The notes under the pieces were generated by a model. It had not been told where the DNA came from. It did not search any database and saw only the letters and a program-made list of their open reading frames with translations. From Limnovirga soli (GTDB lineage Bacteria; Bacteroidota; Bacteroidia; Chitinophagales; Chitinophagaceae): a stretch of DNA of 64,000 bases. The stretch spans positions 248,001 through 312,000 of the forward strand of contig NZ_WHPF01000001.1 in assembly GCF_013106755.1 (NCBI RefSeq), written 5' to 3'. Within the stretch, counting starts at the first letter, position 1. Each line of letters begins with the position of its first letter. This document shows, piece after piece, positions 15,871 to 26,359 of this stretch. The position numbers and the translations under genes were made by a program.

Positions 15871-18800
15871 TGCTGACACCCACAGCCGCCTTTTTTTGCT
15901 GCAATACTTTTTTGTAATCTTTAGGAAACACTTTTACAAAGTTTTTGAGCTGATTTTCAAAATCGGCCAATACAAACTGCGCAACGGTGCTGCCTGTTAG
16001 ACTGGCATGTTTAGCAACCATGTCATTTAAAATAGATGCATCTTCGGCATCCAGTGGATCAAGGTCTATCATTTCGGGATTGCACATGCTGGCAAATGTG
16101 CCTTGTGTATCGTATACATAGGCTATACCACCACTCATACCTGCAGCAAAGTTGCGGCCTGTGGCACCCAGAATAACAACTGTACCACCGGTCATGTATT
16201 CGCAACCATGATCGCCTACACCTTCTACCACAACGCTGGCACCTGAATTACGCACGCAGAACCGTTCACCGGCTTTACCGCGGATATAGGCTTCACCATC
16301 TGTTGCGCCATAAAACGCCACGTTACCTATAAGTATGTTTTCTTCGGGTGTAAAAGTGGCCTGCTTAAACGGATATACAATCAATTTGGCGCCGCTTAAA
16401 CCCTTGCCGAAATAATCGTTGGCATCGCCTTCCAGCTCGAGTGTTACGCCTTTTGTATTGAATGCTCCAAAGCTTTGACCTGCGGTACCACTAAATTTAA
16501 AATGAATGGTTTCATCGGGTAAGCCTTCTGCCTTATATTTTTTGGATATTTCGTTGCTTAAAATAGTGCCCGCTGTTCTATCGGTATTCTTGATATCAAA
16601 AGAGGCAGTTACTTTTTGCAATGAGTCGATAGCAGGTTGTGCGGCGGCGAGTAATTTCCAGTCGAGTAATTCACTCATGCCATGATCCTGAATTTCTGTA
16701 TTGTACAAGCCAACATACTCAGAAGCCGGCTCTTTGTACAGGATGGGAGACAAATCCAGTTTGCTATATTTCCAATGATCTATATTATCTCTTTTTTCAA
16801 GGCAATCTACCTGGCCAATCATTTCGTTGATGGTTCTAAAACCAAGCTCGGCCATAATTTCTCTCAATTCCTGTGTAATGAATTTAAAGAAATTGATGAT
16901 ATGGTCTGGATCGCCAGTAAAGCGTTTGCGCAGTTCGGGATCCTGGGTAGCAACACCAACAGGACAGGTATTCATATGACATTTACGCATCATGATACAA
17001 CCTTCTACCACCAGTGCAGCCGTTGCTACACCCCATTCTTCTGCACCTAATAATGCTGCAATAGCCACATCGCGGCCGGTTTTTAACTGGCCATCTGTTT
17101 GTACCACTACGCGGCTGCGTAATTTGTTTTTAACCAGTGTTTGGTGTGTTTCTGCCAAACCAAGTTCCCAAGGTAAACCAGCATGTTTAATGGAGCTGAT
17201 TGGGGAAGCTCCGGTACCACCATCGTGACCAGAAACCAATATAACATCGGCTTTAGCCTTGGCAACACCTGCCGCAATTGTACCTACACCGGCTTTTGAC
17301 ACCAGTTTTACATTTATACGGGCTGCACGGTTGGCATTCTTTAAATCGAATATTAGCTGGGCCAAATCCTCAATGGAATAAATATCGTGATGCGGAGGTG
17401 GAGAAATTAAACCTACGCCCGGAGTAGAATGTCTGGTTCTGCCAATCCAGTCGTCTACCTTATAGCCTGGCAGTTGACCACCTTCGCCTGGTTTTGCACC
17501 CTGGGCCATTTTTATTTGGAGCTCATCTGCTTCGGATAAATAGTAACTGGTTACCCCAAAACGGGCAGAAGCCACCTGCTTAATGGAGGAACGCATACTA
17601 TCGCCATTTGCCAATGGGGTATAGCGTATTTCATCCTCCCCACCTTCACCGGTATTGCTTTTGCCACCCAGACGGTTCATGGCAATGGCCAATGTAGTGT
17701 GTGCTTCCCAGGAAATAGAGCCAAAGCTCATAGCACCGGTAGCAAATCTTTTATATATATTTTCAGCCGGTTCTACTTCATCAATAGAAACTGGCTCCCT
17801 GTTACGTTTGAACTTAAATAAACTACGCAGCGTACATGCTTTTTCGCTTTGTTCGTTCACCACTTTAGAATACTTCTTAAAAGTAAGATAGTCGTTCATT
17901 TTTGTGGCATGCTGCAGCAGATGAATCGTTTGCGGATTAAATAAATGGAATTCACCTTTGCGTTTCCACTGATATAAACCACCTACCGGCAAACGTTCAA
18001 TTGGAATTTCTTTACGGCTAAATGCAAAATAATGTTTGATCAATGTTTCACGGGCAATTTCATCCAGTCCCATACCTTCAATACGTGAGGTAGCCCCTGT
18101 AAAATATTTATCAACCACTTCTCTGTTAAGGCCAATAATTTCCATTATTTGGGCACCCTGATAAGACTGCAAGGTAGAAATACCCATTTTAGAGAACACT
18201 TTCAACAGCCCATCGCACACCGCTTTTACATAATTCTTTTTAAGCTGCTCTACATCCAGATCTGTATCCAGTTTACCTCTTATTTTCATGTCGCGGATAG
18301 TAGACAAAGACATATAAGGATTGATAGCAGTTGCACCAAATGCCAATAAACAGGCAAAATGATGTACTTCCCAAACATCACCTGCTTCTACAACTATTCC
18401 CACCTGGCCACGCAAGCCTTTTCTAATAAGATGGTGATGCACTGCAGATAAAGCAAGTAAAGAAGGCATAGCGGCATGGTCGCTGTCAACGGCCCGGTCG
18501 CAAAGAATAATTACTTCAAAACCATCGTTGGCAGCATCTTCTGCATAGCGGCATAAACGATCCAAACCCTTTTTTAATGAACCCGGTTTACCATCTGCAC
18601 GGAAATAGGTTTGCAAGGTTTTGGCCTGGAAAATACCCGTATCGATACTTCTGATTTTCTCCAGTTCATGGTTATTAATAATTGGATGTTTTAATGCAAC
18701 TGTATGGCAAGCCAATGGATCTTCTTCCAATAAATTGCCATTGTTGCCTACAAAAGCAGCCAGAGACATTACCATGCGCTCCCTTATCGGATCGATGGGA

Positions 18801-20392
18801 GGATTGGTTACCTGTGCAAAAAGCTGTTTAAAGTAAGCACTCAGGTGCTGTGGCTGATCACTCAAAATGGCAAGTGGCACATCGGTACCCATAGAACCAA
18901 TAGGCTCTTTACCATCAACTGCCATTGGCGCAATAATGGTTTCCAGATCTTCGGTGGTATAACCAAAAGCTTTGTGGTATTTAAAAATCTGCTCTGATTC
19001 CAGGTGCGTAAACATTACCCTTGGTTCGGGTAATTCTTCCAGTCTTATTTTATATTTATTTAGCCATTCGCTGTATGGCTTTTGAGAGCAGATAGTTTGT
19101 TTTAATTCTTCATCGCTGATGATACGGCCCTGCTCCATATCTACTACAAACATTTTACCCGGTTGTAAACGCCCCTTCTCAATAATCATCGATGGATCAA
19201 CAGGTAATACACCGGTTTCTGAAGCCATAATAACCCTGTCATCGCTTGTTACACAATAGCGGGAAGGACGTAAACCGTTTCTATCTAAAGTAGCACCAAT
19301 AATTTTACCATCAGTAAAAGAGATAGAAGCTGGCCCATCCCATGGTTCCATCATAGCTGCATGATATTCGTAGAATGCTTTTTTAACAGGATCCATATGT
19401 TCGTTACCATCCCAGGCTTCTGGTATCAGCATCATCATTACATGGGGTAACGACCTGCCGGTTAAAGCCAGCAGTTCAATCATATTATCCAAACAAGCCG
19501 AATCACTTTGACCTGCTGTTACAATTGGTAACACCATATCCATTTCTTCCTTACTAAAGAAAGGAGAACTAAAACCTTGTTCACCAGCTTTAAGCCAGTT
19601 AAGGTTACCCTGTAAAGTATTGATCTCACCATTATGGGCTATAAAACGGAATGGCTGCGCCAGTTTCCACGAAGGGAATGTATTGGTAGCAAAGCGGGAA
19701 TGCACCAATCCAAAAGCGGATACCACCCTTTTATTGCTCAAATCAGGGAAATAATCTCTTACCTGTGTACTGGTTAACTGGCCTTTGTATATAACTACCT
19801 TATAAGAAAGAGAAGCCAGGTAAAAACCAATAGCATCCTTCTTTACAGAATTATTGATGGTATGTGTTGCGTAATTACGCAATACAAATAATTTCTTTTC
19901 AAAATCAAGGGGATTATTGATATGATCCGGGCATATAATAAATACCTGTTCCATTTCAGGCTCTACTGAAAGAGCAGTAGGACCAATATTGGATGGATTT
20001 ACAGGTACTTTTCTATAAGCCAGCACTTCTAAACCCAATTTCTCGGCACATCGGTTAAATATTTCCCGGCATTCTTCGCGAAGCCTTATTTCGCGGGGGA
20101 AAAACACCATACCAACACCATATTTGCCAAATGCAGGAAGATGCACACCTAATTTAATACATTCGTCGAAGAAAAATTCGTGTGGTGTTTGAATCATGAT
20201 CCCGGCACCATCGCCGGTATTATTCTCACATCCGCAGGCACCACGATGTTCCATATTTTCAAGAACAGTGAGTGCATCAGAAATAATCTTGTGGCTTTTA
20301 TTTGCTTTTATATTGGCTACAAAACCAATTCCACAGGCATCATGCTCGAAGGAGGGATCATACAACCCTACCGTACTGTTTTGTTCATTCAT
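15866..20392 (-). CDS. gltB: Glutamate synthase large subunit
   Basis: A 1508-residue ferredoxin/NADPH-type glutamate synthase. A short propeptide ends before C20 (HDACGIGF), the N-terminal nucleophile of the class II glutaminase domain. The central and FMN-binding synthase domains follow ([23 protein letters not shown]), then the [3Fe-4S] cysteines C-x5-C-x4-C in [15 protein letters not shown], and the C-terminal right-handed beta-helix ([13 protein letters not shown]). Glutamine and 2-oxoglutarate are turned into two glutamates. Size and motif order are normal. gltD follows on the same strand. Confidence 0.97.
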   Translation of the reverse strand: MNEQNSTVGLYDPSFEHDACGIGFVANIKANKSHKIISDALTVLENMEHRGACGCENNTGDGAGIMIQTPHEFFFDECIKLGVHLPAFGKYGVGMVFFPREIRLREECREIFNRCAEKLGLEVLAYRKVPVNPSNIGPTALSVEPEMEQVFIICPDHINNPLDFEKKLFVLRNYATHTINNSVKKDAIGFYLASLSYKVVIYKGQLTSTQVRDYFPDLSNKRVVSAFGLVHSRFATNTFPSWKLAQPFRFIAHNGEINTLQGNLNWLKAGEQGFSSPFFSKEEMDMVLPIVTAGQSDSACLDNMIELLALTGRSLPHVMMMLIPEAWDGNEHMDPVKKAFYEYHAAMMEPWDGPASISFTDGKIIGATLDRNGLRPSRYCVTSDDRVIMASETGVLPVDPSMIIEKGRLQPGKMFVVDMEQGRIISDEELKQTICSQKPYSEWLNKYKIRLEELPEPRVMFTHLESEQIFKYHKAFGYTTEDLETIIAPMAVDGKEPIGSMGTDVPLAILSDQPQHLSAYFKQLFAQVTNPPIDPIRERMVMSLAAFVGNNGNLLEEDPLACHTVALKHPIINNHELEKIRSIDTGIFQAKTLQTYFRADGKPGSLKKGLDRLCRYAEDAANDGFEVIILCDRAVDSDHAAMPSLLALSAVHHHLIRKGLRGQVGIVVEAGDVWEVHHFACLLAFGATAINPYMSLSTIRDMKIRGKLDTDLDVEQLKKNYVKAVCDGLLKVFSKMGISTLQSYQGAQIMEIIGLNREVVDKYFTGATSRIEGMGLDEIARETLIKHYFAFSRKEIPIERLPVGGLYQWKRKGEFHLFNPQTIHLLQHATKMNDYLTFKKYSKVVNEQSEKACTLRSLFKFKRNREPVSIDEVEPAENIYKRFATGAMSFGSISWEAHTTLAIAMNRLGGKSNTGEGGEDEIRYTPLANGDSMRSSIKQVASARFGVTSYYLSEADELQIKMAQGAKPGEGGQLPGYKVDDWIGRTRHSTPGVGLISPPPHHDIYSIEDLAQLIFDLKNANRAARINVKLVSKAGVGTIAAGVAKAKADVILVSGHDGGTGASPISSIKHAGLPWELGLAETHQTLVKNKLRSRVVVQTDGQLKTGRDVAIAALLGAEEWGVATAALVVEGCIMMRKCHMNTCPVGVATQDPELRKRFTGDPDHIINFFKFITQELREIMAELGFRTINEMIGQVDCLEKRDNIDHWKYSKLDLSPILYKEPASEYVGLYNTEIQDHGMSELLDWKLLAAAQPAIDSLQKVTASFDIKNTDRTAGTILSNEISKKYKAEGLPDETIHFKFSGTAGQSFGAFNTKGVTLELEGDANDYFGKGLSGAKLIVYPFKQATFTPEENILIGNVAFYGATDGEAYIRGKAGERFCVRNSGASVVVEGVGDHGCEYMTGGTVVILGATGRNFAAGMSGGIAYVYDTQGTFASMCNPEMIDLDPLDAEDASILNDMVAKHASLTGSTVAQFVLADFENQLKNFVKVFPKDYKKVLQQKKAAVGVSK

Positions 20393-20699
20393 ACACAGTT
20401 CGCTTAATTATTATAAAAGTATTGGCAGGCAATCGGCTAAAATTACGAAAGAAACAGCAAATTTTATTGATGCTTTTCAAATAATAGCTCAAAAGCTTGA
20501 AGAAAACGCATAAATATGGCTATTTTCTGCATTTTTGCATCCGAACGATTGTTAGGTTTATCGTTTTTTTTAATATTTCTGCCATTTTTCGTACCTGCTA
20601 AAACTACTAAAAAAACGGCATTTTCGGGCCGTAAAAACCTCGTACCAATCCTGACCAACCGATGCCTTTTGGGTTTACGGTACAAATTTTCCCTATTTG
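20393..20699. other. Gene-free leader region upstream of gltB
   Basis: This stretch holds the presumed promoter of gltB on the minus strand, but no clear TTG-N19-TAnnTTTG match is visible. Open frames on both strands here run into repeat copy 10 and have no recognisable protein character. Confidence 0.4.
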
Positions 20700-20768
20700 T
20701 TGCCCATAGATTTGTACGTACAAGAGTGCGACGCAAGCGGTGCCTGTTAGCGTACCTTTTGCCGGGTA
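20700..20768 (-). repeat. Interspersed repeat copy 10 (reverse, A core)
   Basis: TTGCCCATA arm at 20700, core GTACAAGAGTGCGACGCAAG, GCCGGGTA arm ending at 20768. Confidence 0.85.
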
Positions 20769-20771
20769 TAT

Positions 20772-20806
20772 AAAAAAACAGCCTGTAACCTAAAGATTAC
20801 AGGCTG
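20772..20806 (-). terminator. Terminator of the lysine-rich protein gene
   Basis: Minus-strand hairpin CAGCCTGTAA / TTACAGGCTG with an eight-base loop, followed by seven T. It lies 20 bases after the stop at 20826. Confidence 0.8.
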
Positions 20807-20825
20807 CGCATTATTTACTGCCTAA

Positions 20826-21173
20826 TTATTTTGCCGGTGCTGGTATAGCTGCTCCGCCAGATTTTGAATCGCGTTTTTTGGCACGGCGGTCTGCCAGTTT
20901 TTTACCATCTTTTTTTATATCCTTATTTCTATTGTGTCTGTCTTTTCGCAAAGCCAGCCGGTCTTTACCAATTTGCTTTTTCGGGGTGGCGGCGGTTGAC
21001 TTGTCGGATTTTAATGCAGCCTTATCGCCTTTTACGTTTTTCTGATCTTTCTTTACATCTTTCACCTTGTTTTTTGCCACACTATTTTTTGAAGTTGCGT
21101 TGGGGGTTTGTGCATGCACAGTGGCAGCACCCATTACTGTTACACAAGCCAATAAAAAAAGCATCTTTTTCAT
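20826..21173 (-). CDS. Secreted lysine-rich low-complexity protein
   Basis: A 115-residue protein with a signal peptide cleaved after TVHAQ. About one third of the mature chain is Lys or Arg, with Asp and Ala; the pattern KDxKxxKGDKAALKSDK and RKDRHNRNKDIKKDGKKL suggests a disordered or helical polycation. Similar short Lys-rich exported proteins are frequent in Bacteroidota and have no established role. It has its own terminator and is bracketed by repeat copies 10 and 11. No function is proposed. Confidence 0.7.
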   Translation of the reverse strand: MKKMLFLLACVTVMGAATVHAQTPNATSKNSVAKNKVKDVKKDQKNVKGDKAALKSDKSTAATPKKQIGKDRLALRKDRHNRNKDIKKDGKKLADRRAKKRDSKSGGAAIPAPAK

Positions 21174-21322
21174 AATTAAAATTTTAAGTTGTTGTAATTT
21201 TTTTGTTTACGAAATAACAGACGACAACTATTTTGTGAGGTTTACAAAGGCTGAACACTTTTTAAACGCTTTAACAATTAAAAAAACACAATTCCATTTT
21301 AGATGGTGAAAAAAGTTGTTGA

Positions 21323-21390
21323 GCCCGGCGACAAAGCCATATGCAGCTTTACTTGCGTCGCACACTTCAGGGTTCAAAACTTTTATCAGC
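21323..21390 (+). repeat. Interspersed repeat copy 11 (forward, A/C hybrid core)
   Basis: GCCCGGC arm at 21323; the core begins as type A (ACTTGCGTCGCACACTTC) and ends as type C (AGGGTTC). Confidence 0.8.
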
Positions 21391-21459
21391 AAATACAATA
21401 TTAACAACCGTACCAAACAATTGGCACCAGAATAAATAATTATAACTCATGTATTATAA

Positions 21460-21467
21460 TATTTTTG
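21460..21467 (+). promoter_or_regulatory. -7 box of the RNA methyltransferase operon
   Basis: TATTTTTG, 19 bases before the TTG start at 21487; this supports a very short leader and the choice of TTG. The -33 element is not visible. Confidence 0.4.
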
Positions 21468-21486
21468 TGGCTTAATCATTTTCACA

Positions 21487-22854
21487 TTGGCTTATCCATT
21501 ACCACCGGCATTGCTGCAATCTTTAGAGCAGGTAACCGGTTTTAACAAAACCACATTTGAAGCTGTGCATGCCAGTACTGCACAGGTAACTTCTATCAGG
21601 TTAAATACCAATAAGCCCATTACCTCAACACAATCAGTTTTACCAAACACAGAAATGGTACCATGGTGTACCAATGGCAGGTATCTTTCTGAAAGACCCT
21701 TTTTTACATTCGATCCTTTGTTGCATGGCGGCGCCTATTATGTGCAGGAAGCCAGCAGCATGTTTTTATGGCATATATTAGAAACCACTATTGGAGAGAA
21801 AACCAATGGGTTAAAAGTGCTTGATCTTTGTGCTGCACCTGGTGGTAAAAGCACTTTACTTGCTTCCTATTTTAATGATGGTTTGGTAGTTGCCAATGAA
21901 GTGATAAAAAGTCGGGCAGCTATTTTAACTGAAAATGTTACCAAATGGGGTTCGGGTAATGTAGTAGTTACCAATAACGATCCCCTGCACTTTGCCAGGA
22001 TAACCGAATATTTTGATGTGTTGGTAATAGACGCACCCTGCAGTGGCAGTGGATTGTTTAGAAAAGATAATAATGCTATTACGGAATGGAGTGAGGTAAA
22101 TGTAGCCCACTGTAGTGCCAGGCAACAAAGAATATTTACTGATATATATAGCTCCGTTAAAAGAGGAGGGATTATTATATATTCTACCTGCTCCTATTCA
22201 CAGCAGGAAGATGAAGATATTTTGGATTGGATAATGCAAAACCATGCGGTGAGCAGCTGCCAAATTCCCATTCAGGCAGCATGGGGTATTATTGAAACAA
22301 AGTCAAACAATTCCGGCGCTTTTGGATACCGCTTTTATCCCGATAAAATTAAAGGGGAAGGCTTTTTTATAGCATGCTTTGTAAAAGAAGACGGCGATAT
22401 ACAGCCAGATGCAGATTATGGTTTACCAGCCATTTCAAAAACAGAAAATGCCCTTGCTGCTCCCTGGGTGCATGCCCATGAAGCGCTATTTCTGTTTAAA
22501 CAAAAAGAAGAAATTATTGCCATTGCCGCTAAATGGAATAATGCTATTGCTTATTTACAAAAGCATTTATACATAAAAAAAGCGGGTGTAACCATTGGAA
22601 CTATCAAGGGTAAAGACCTGGTGCCAGCCCACGACCTTGCACTTAGCAATTGGTTAGCTCCATCCATACCTATAGTTCAATTAGATATTACAGCTGCTTT
22701 GCAATTTCTAAGAAAGAAAGAAATACCCCTGCCCGATGGTATAAAGGGATGGGCGGTAATAGATTATCTTGGTGTAAAACTGGGATGGGTAAAAGTTTTA
22801 CACAACAGGGTAAATAATTATTATCCTACCGAGTGGAGAATTTTAAAAGAGTAA
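21487..22854 (+). CDS. NOL1/NOP2/Sun family RNA (cytosine-5) methyltransferase, RsmF-like
   Basis: A 455-residue SAM-dependent rRNA or tRNA m5C methyltransferase. The start is TTG: no ATG exists between the upstream in-frame stop and this codon, and the N-terminus LPPALLQSLEQVTGFN agrees with the family. The SAM site is LDLCAAPGGKSTLLA. The two catalytic cysteines are C185 in DAPCSGSG and C235 in YSTCSYS. A C-terminal PUA-like region (residues 330-455, ending in WAVIDYLGVKLGWVKV) is the RsmF/YebU type. The LysM gene starts 24 bases later, so these are probably cotranscribed. Confidence 0.92.
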   Translation: MAYPLPPALLQSLEQVTGFNKTTFEAVHASTAQVTSIRLNTNKPITSTQSVLPNTEMVPWCTNGRYLSERPFFTFDPLLHGGAYYVQEASSMFLWHILETTIGEKTNGLKVLDLCAAPGGKSTLLASYFNDGLVVANEVIKSRAAILTENVTKWGSGNVVVTNNDPLHFARITEYFDVLVIDAPCSGSGLFRKDNNAITEWSEVNVAHCSARQQRIFTDIYSSVKRGGIIIYSTCSYSQQEDEDILDWIMQNHAVSSCQIPIQAAWGIIETKSNNSGAFGYRFYPDKIKGEGFFIACFVKEDGDIQPDADYGLPAISKTENALAAPWVHAHEALFLFKQKEEIIAIAAKWNNAIAYLQKHLYIKKAGVTIGTIKGKDLVPAHDLALSNWLAPSIPIVQLDITAALQFLRKKEIPLPDGIKGWAVIDYLGVKLGWVKVLHNRVNNYYPTEWRILKE

Positions 22855-22878
22855 TTTTACCCGCAGCAATGAATTAAA

Positions 22879-23823
22879 ATGATGAAAAGAATTTTTTTAT
22901 TAATAGGATTTTTAATGGTATTTCAGGTGTTGTGTTTTGCACAGGAAATAAAATATAGCACCCACAAAATTGCAAAAGGCGAAACCTTATCAATGATAGC
23001 CGCCAAATATAAATCTACCGTTGGTGATATCATGCGGCTTAACGGTATGAATGCACAAAGCCAGCTGAAAATAGGCGTAAAAATTAAAATACCTGCAGAA
23101 GGAACCATTGTACCGCCAGCAGTTGCTGCAAAATCTCCAGCTGAAACGCCTAAAAAGACTATTGTTAGTACACATATTGTGCAACAAGGCGAAACCTTAT
23201 ACGCTTTAAGCAAAAAATATGGCGTAAGCATAGACCAGATTAAAGAGTGGAATAATATGCCTGATTTACATATTGAAATTGGGCAAACACTGGCAGTTAG
23301 TGCGGATGGTATTGCTGCTGCCAATGCCGCAAAAACCATAGTAACGGATACAAAACAAATCACAGTACCTGTTTCAAAACCAGCCCTTCAAAAAACTATT
23401 ACAGAAGAACAAACAACAACCGAAATAAAAGAACAACCCATTGTTCCGGTACCTGAAAATAAAAGTGCCATAACCTATACCCTGCCTGCAGGCATTAAAA
23501 AAGATGGCAGCGATAGTTATTTTGCAAATGAGTACCATACGCAATACGGTGCTATACAAAAGGCAGATGGTGATGCAATGACATTTAAAACCGCCAGTGG
23601 ATGGGAAGACAAAAAATATTATATTCTTTTAAATGATGCCCCTGCAGGCAGTATTGTAAAAATTACCGCTGATAATGGCAACGTGGTTTTTGCTAAAGTA
23701 TTATGGACATTGGATGAAATGAAACTGAATACCGGGCTGCGTTTTCGCATAAACGAAGCTGCTGCTGCCGTTTTAAAAATCAGCACTAACCGCTTCCCTC
23801 TCCATGTGGAATATCATCAATAA
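22879..23823 (+). CDS. Secreted protein with two LysM domains
   Basis: A 314-residue exported protein. The signal peptide ends near VLCFAQ. Two LysM peptidoglycan-binding domains lie at about residues 28-72 (HKIAKGETLSMIAAKY) and 95-138 (HIVQQGETLYALSKKY). A Thr/Pro/Lys-rich linker follows, then a 115-residue C-terminal domain (YTLPAGIKKDGSDSYFANEY to the end) with alternating strands, which resembles the RlpA-like barrel found behind LysM in Bacteroidota but lacks a clear catalytic residue. It likely binds the cell wall. The rhodanese-thioredoxin gene starts 12 bases later. Confidence 0.85.
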   Translation: MMKRIFLLIGFLMVFQVLCFAQEIKYSTHKIAKGETLSMIAAKYKSTVGDIMRLNGMNAQSQLKIGVKIKIPAEGTIVPPAVAAKSPAETPKKTIVSTHIVQQGETLYALSKKYGVSIDQIKEWNNMPDLHIEIGQTLAVSADGIAAANAAKTIVTDTKQITVPVSKPALQKTITEEQTTTEIKEQPIVPVPENKSAITYTLPAGIKKDGSDSYFANEYHTQYGAIQKADGDAMTFKTASGWEDKKYYILLNDAPAGSIVKITADNGNVVFAKVLWTLDEMKLNTGLRFRINEAAAAVLKISTNRFPLHVEYHQ

Positions 23824-23835
23824 ATTTTAATTTTT

Positions 23836-24528
23836 ATGAAACGTATTTTAGCCATTACCATTTATATATGCAGTTTATCCTGCTCTGCTCCTGCCCAGCA
23901 AAAAGATGTAAATACCACCACATTTCAGGAGCATTTGGCCACACCCGGTGTACAAATTTTAGATGTACGCACCGCCGGAGAATACCAGAATGGCCATATC
24001 AAAAATGCATTGCAGGCAGATTGGCTGCAACAGGAACAATTTAAAGACAGGATACAATATATGGATAAATCAAAGCCTGTTATGGTGTATTGTGCCAGTG
24101 GTGGAAGAAGCGGTAAAGCGGCTACATGGCTTGCACAAAATGGTTTTACCATCGTAGAAAACCTGCAGGGTGGATTTACCCAATGGAAACTGGATAACAA
24201 ACCTGTTGAAGGTGGTGATAATACCCCGCAACTAACTATTGATGCCTATAACTCACTTACTATTTCTTCAGATGTAGTACTAATTGATTTTGGCGCCACC
24301 TGGTGCCCACCTTGTAAAAAAATGGAACCCGTTCTTGCTGATGTGGAGCAAAGCATGGCTGGTAAAATAACACTTTCTAAAGTAGATGGCGGTATTAATA
24401 CCAATATTATGCAACAACTTAATGTAGCAGCATTACCCACTTTTATTATTTATAAAAAAGGTAGAGAAGTTTGGCGCAAGCAGGGTATTGTTAGTAAAGA
24501 AGAGCTGGTTAGCCAATTAAGTAAATAG
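23836..24528 (+). CDS. Rhodanese-thioredoxin fusion, envelope-located
   Basis: A 230-residue protein with an N-terminal signal whose LSCS could be a lipobox. The first domain (residues 28-118) is rhodanese-like, with active cysteine in YCASGGRSGKA. The second (residues 125-228) is thioredoxin-like with WCPPCKKM and the cis-proline loop ALPTF. The pairing suggests that a persulfide or disulfide formed on one domain is reduced by the other, for example in sulfur relay or disulfide reduction in the periplasm; this is inference. The gene follows the LysM gene closely. Confidence 0.9.
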   Translation: MKRILAITIYICSLSCSAPAQQKDVNTTTFQEHLATPGVQILDVRTAGEYQNGHIKNALQADWLQQEQFKDRIQYMDKSKPVMVYCASGGRSGKAATWLAQNGFTIVENLQGGFTQWKLDNKPVEGGDNTPQLTIDAYNSLTISSDVVLIDFGATWCPPCKKMEPVLADVEQSMAGKITLSKVDGGINTNIMQQLNVAALPTFIIYKKGREVWRKQGIVSKEELVSQLSK

Positions 24529-24599
24529 TATTCTACACACTATATTTCAGGTAAATAACCAGTTCAATTATTTGTTCTCTTACATCAGAAAGGTAACTT

Positions 24600-25010
24600 A
24601 TGCGTACAATAATTTTTTCTCTTGTTCTATTTGCAGGATTTTGTTGCATAGCCTGTAACAATGAAAAAGTATATCCAAAAGCAGAAGACGCTTTGGATGC
24701 AGGCAGGGAATTTATTGATGGCTGTTTAAAGGGTGATTTTGCCAAAGCAGCCTATTATATGATACCGGATGAACGCAATAAAAATTTGCTGGATACCCAA
24801 CAAATTAATTATGAAAAAGAGCCCAAATCAGTAAAAGAGGAATATAATGCCGCCAGTATTATTATAAACGAAGATGCTGTTTTAAATGATAGCACCCATA
24901 TTATTAATTACCAAAACTCTTACGATAAAACGGGCCGGAAAGTAAAAGTTATATTACGAAATAATAGCTGGCTGGTAGATTTTAAATACACTTTTGACGG
25001 CAACCTCTAA
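24600..25010 (+). CDS. Lipoprotein with NTF2-like (DUF4878-type) fold
   Basis: A 136-residue lipoprotein; lipobox cysteine at C19 (CCIAC). The mature chain starts with a helix (ALDAGREFIDGCLKGDFAKAAYYM), the usual opening of DUF4878/NTF2-like proteins in which a small domain binds a ligand or partner, and ends with strands VKVILRNNSWLVDFKYTF. Function unknown. It lies 71 bases after the rhodanese-thioredoxin gene on the same strand. Confidence 0.75.
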   Translation: MRTIIFSLVLFAGFCCIACNNEKVYPKAEDALDAGREFIDGCLKGDFAKAAYYMIPDERNKNLLDTQQINYEKEPKSVKEEYNAASIIINEDAVLNDSTHIINYQNSYDKTGRKVKVILRNNSWLVDFKYTFDGNL

Positions 25011-25075
25011 GCAGTTTCCATTATTAAGTTATGCTGTAGATTTTCTACTACATACTTAAATCGGCATTTTTCGGG

Positions 25076-25083
25076 TATATTTG
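25076..25083 (+). promoter_or_regulatory. -7 box in the ppa leader region
   Basis: TATATTTG matches TAnnTTTG. If it drives ppa, the leader is about 175 bases, long for this genome. No -33 partner. Confidence 0.3.
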
Positions 25084-25265
25084 CACTTTAATTAGTTCAT
25101 TTAACCAGAAAAACACAAATTAACCGTACCAATTCTAGGAATAATACAAATTAAAATTTTTATAATACAATAACGTATTTAAATAGTCAACTCTGTTTAT
25201 AGATCGTACCAATACCCTGTGAACAGTTTTTTTAAACACCAATCCATTAACTAAAACTAAACATC

Positions 25266-25805
25266 ATGATGACAGTACTTCACCCATGGCATGGCATTAA
25301 TTCCGGTGAACAATCCCCGAGAATTGTAAACGCGGTAATTGAAATCCCTCAAGGTTCCCGTATCAAATATGAAATTGATAAACCAAGTGGTTTATTAAAG
25401 CTGGACAGGGTTATTTACTCCTCTTTCCACTACCCTGCCAACTATGGTTTTATACCACAAACCTATGGCGATGATAAGGATCCACTGGATATCCTGGTAC
25501 TTTCTGGGCATAGCATACAGCCCATGTGTATTGTAGACGCCAAAGTAATTGGTGTAATGCAAATGATTGATGGCGGCGATGCTGATGATAAAATTATTGC
25601 CGTTGCTGCACACGACCAGTCTATTAACTATATTAACAATATTGAAGAGTTACCCAAACACTTCTTTAACGAGTTAAGACACTTTTTTGAGGAATATAAA
25701 ACACTCGAAAACAAAACCGTAAAAGTAGAAGAGTTTGGAGATAAAGCCCAGGCTTTGCTTATTATTGAAGATGCCATTAGGTTATATAAAGAAACATTTA
25801 AATAA
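25266..25805 (+). CDS. ppa: Inorganic pyrophosphatase (family I)
   Basis: A 179-residue soluble enzyme that hydrolyses pyrophosphate to two phosphates and so drives biosynthesis. The signature DDKDPLDIL carries three of the Mg-binding aspartates, and YGFIPQTY and KxxxE near the N-terminus (IKYEID) complete the active site. Two ATG codons are adjacent; the first is taken. Length is that of bacterial type I enzymes. It stands alone behind a 255-base gap. Confidence 0.96.
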   Translation: MMTVLHPWHGINSGEQSPRIVNAVIEIPQGSRIKYEIDKPSGLLKLDRVIYSSFHYPANYGFIPQTYGDDKDPLDILVLSGHSIQPMCIVDAKVIGVMQMIDGGDADDKIIAVAAHDQSINYINNIEELPKHFFNELRHFFEEYKTLENKTVKVEEFGDKAQALLIIEDAIRLYKETFK

Positions 25806-25885
25806 GCACCCCATTTACTAAAATCCTTTTCCAATAAGCGAAGAATATTTTAGTAAATAAACTATGCTTATATTATATTGAACAT

Positions 25886-25893
25886 TACTTTTG
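25886..25893 (+). promoter_or_regulatory. -7 box of the 50-residue membrane protein gene
   Basis: TACTTTTG, a full TAnnTTTG match, ends 15 bases before the ATG at 25909. This spacing fits a short leader. Confidence 0.4.
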
Positions 25894-25908
25894 CAAAAAG
25901 AATCATTC

Positions 25909-26061
25909 ATGGAAGCTAAAAGATCTACCGCCAAATACTGGGCATTATTTTTTTTCTGGTTAATAGTTATGCTTGTATTAATTGTTTTTCTTCGCCAGTT
26001 TTTCTGGATGGCTTTACCAGGCACTGTAACTTATTTTGCTAAAGCAATGGATATTATGTAA
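25909..26061 (+). CDS. 50-residue single-pass membrane protein
   Basis: An ATG-to-TAA frame of 50 codons: a charged N-terminus (MEAKRSTAK), one long hydrophobic segment (about residues 10-36) and a short tail. It has a -7 box just before it and a strong intrinsic terminator 22 bases after it. This is what makes it likely to be a real gene although it is short. No family recognised. It probably sits in the inner membrane with N-in topology, as the positive residues precede the helix. Confidence 0.6.
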   Translation: MEAKRSTAKYWALFFFWLIVMLVLIVFLRQFFWMALPGTVTYFAKAMDIM

Positions 26062-26082
26062 TTATCCATTACAACTATATGT

Positions 26083-26115
26083 AAAAGGTAGCGAAGCAAT
26101 TCGCTACCTTTTTGT
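26083..26115 (+). terminator. Strong intrinsic terminator
   Basis: AAAAGGTAGCGAA pairs with TTCGCTACCTTTT around a GCAA tetraloop, 13 bp, followed by a T-rich run. It closes the small membrane protein unit. Confidence 0.85.
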
Positions 26116-26124
26116 TTTTAGTGT

Positions 26125-26194
26125 TGGCCCAACAGCAGGTTAAATAGCCACTTTACTTGCGTCGCACACTTCGGGGTTCTACTTTTATGGCGGC
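26125..26194 (+). repeat. Interspersed repeat copy 12 (forward, A/C hybrid core)
   Basis: Core ACTTGCGTCGCACACTTCGG followed by GGTTC, with a TGGCGGC arm ending at 26194. Faces copy 13 across 29 bases. Confidence 0.85.
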
Positions 26195-26223
26195 AAAAAC
26201 AGTCTATTGTCCCAAATAAAATA

Positions 26224-26291
26224 GCTGCCATATTTGTTACAGTACAAGAGTGCGACGCAAGTAATGCCTCATTTTTACCGGTTTGCCGGGG
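26224..26291 (-). repeat. Interspersed repeat copy 13 (reverse, A core)
   Basis: GCTGCCA arm at 26224, core GTACAAGAGTGCGACGCAAG, GCCGGGG arm ending at 26291. Confidence 0.9.
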
Positions 26292-26308
26292 TACAAACCA
26301 TACCCCAC

Positions 26309-26339
26309 AAAAAAGCCGCAGCATATTATTGCTACGGCT
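26309..26339 (-). terminator. Terminator of the DUF2911 gene
   Basis: Minus-strand hairpin AGCCGTAGCA / TGCTGCGGCT (one G-T pair) followed by a T-run. Twenty bases after the stop at 26360. Confidence 0.75.
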
Positions 26340-26359
26340 ATATTGATAAAATTATATGT

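Noticed and set aside
20464-20773. Two overlapping frames upstream of gltB
   Set aside because: Both run through repeat copy 10 and lack signal, domain or family likeness.
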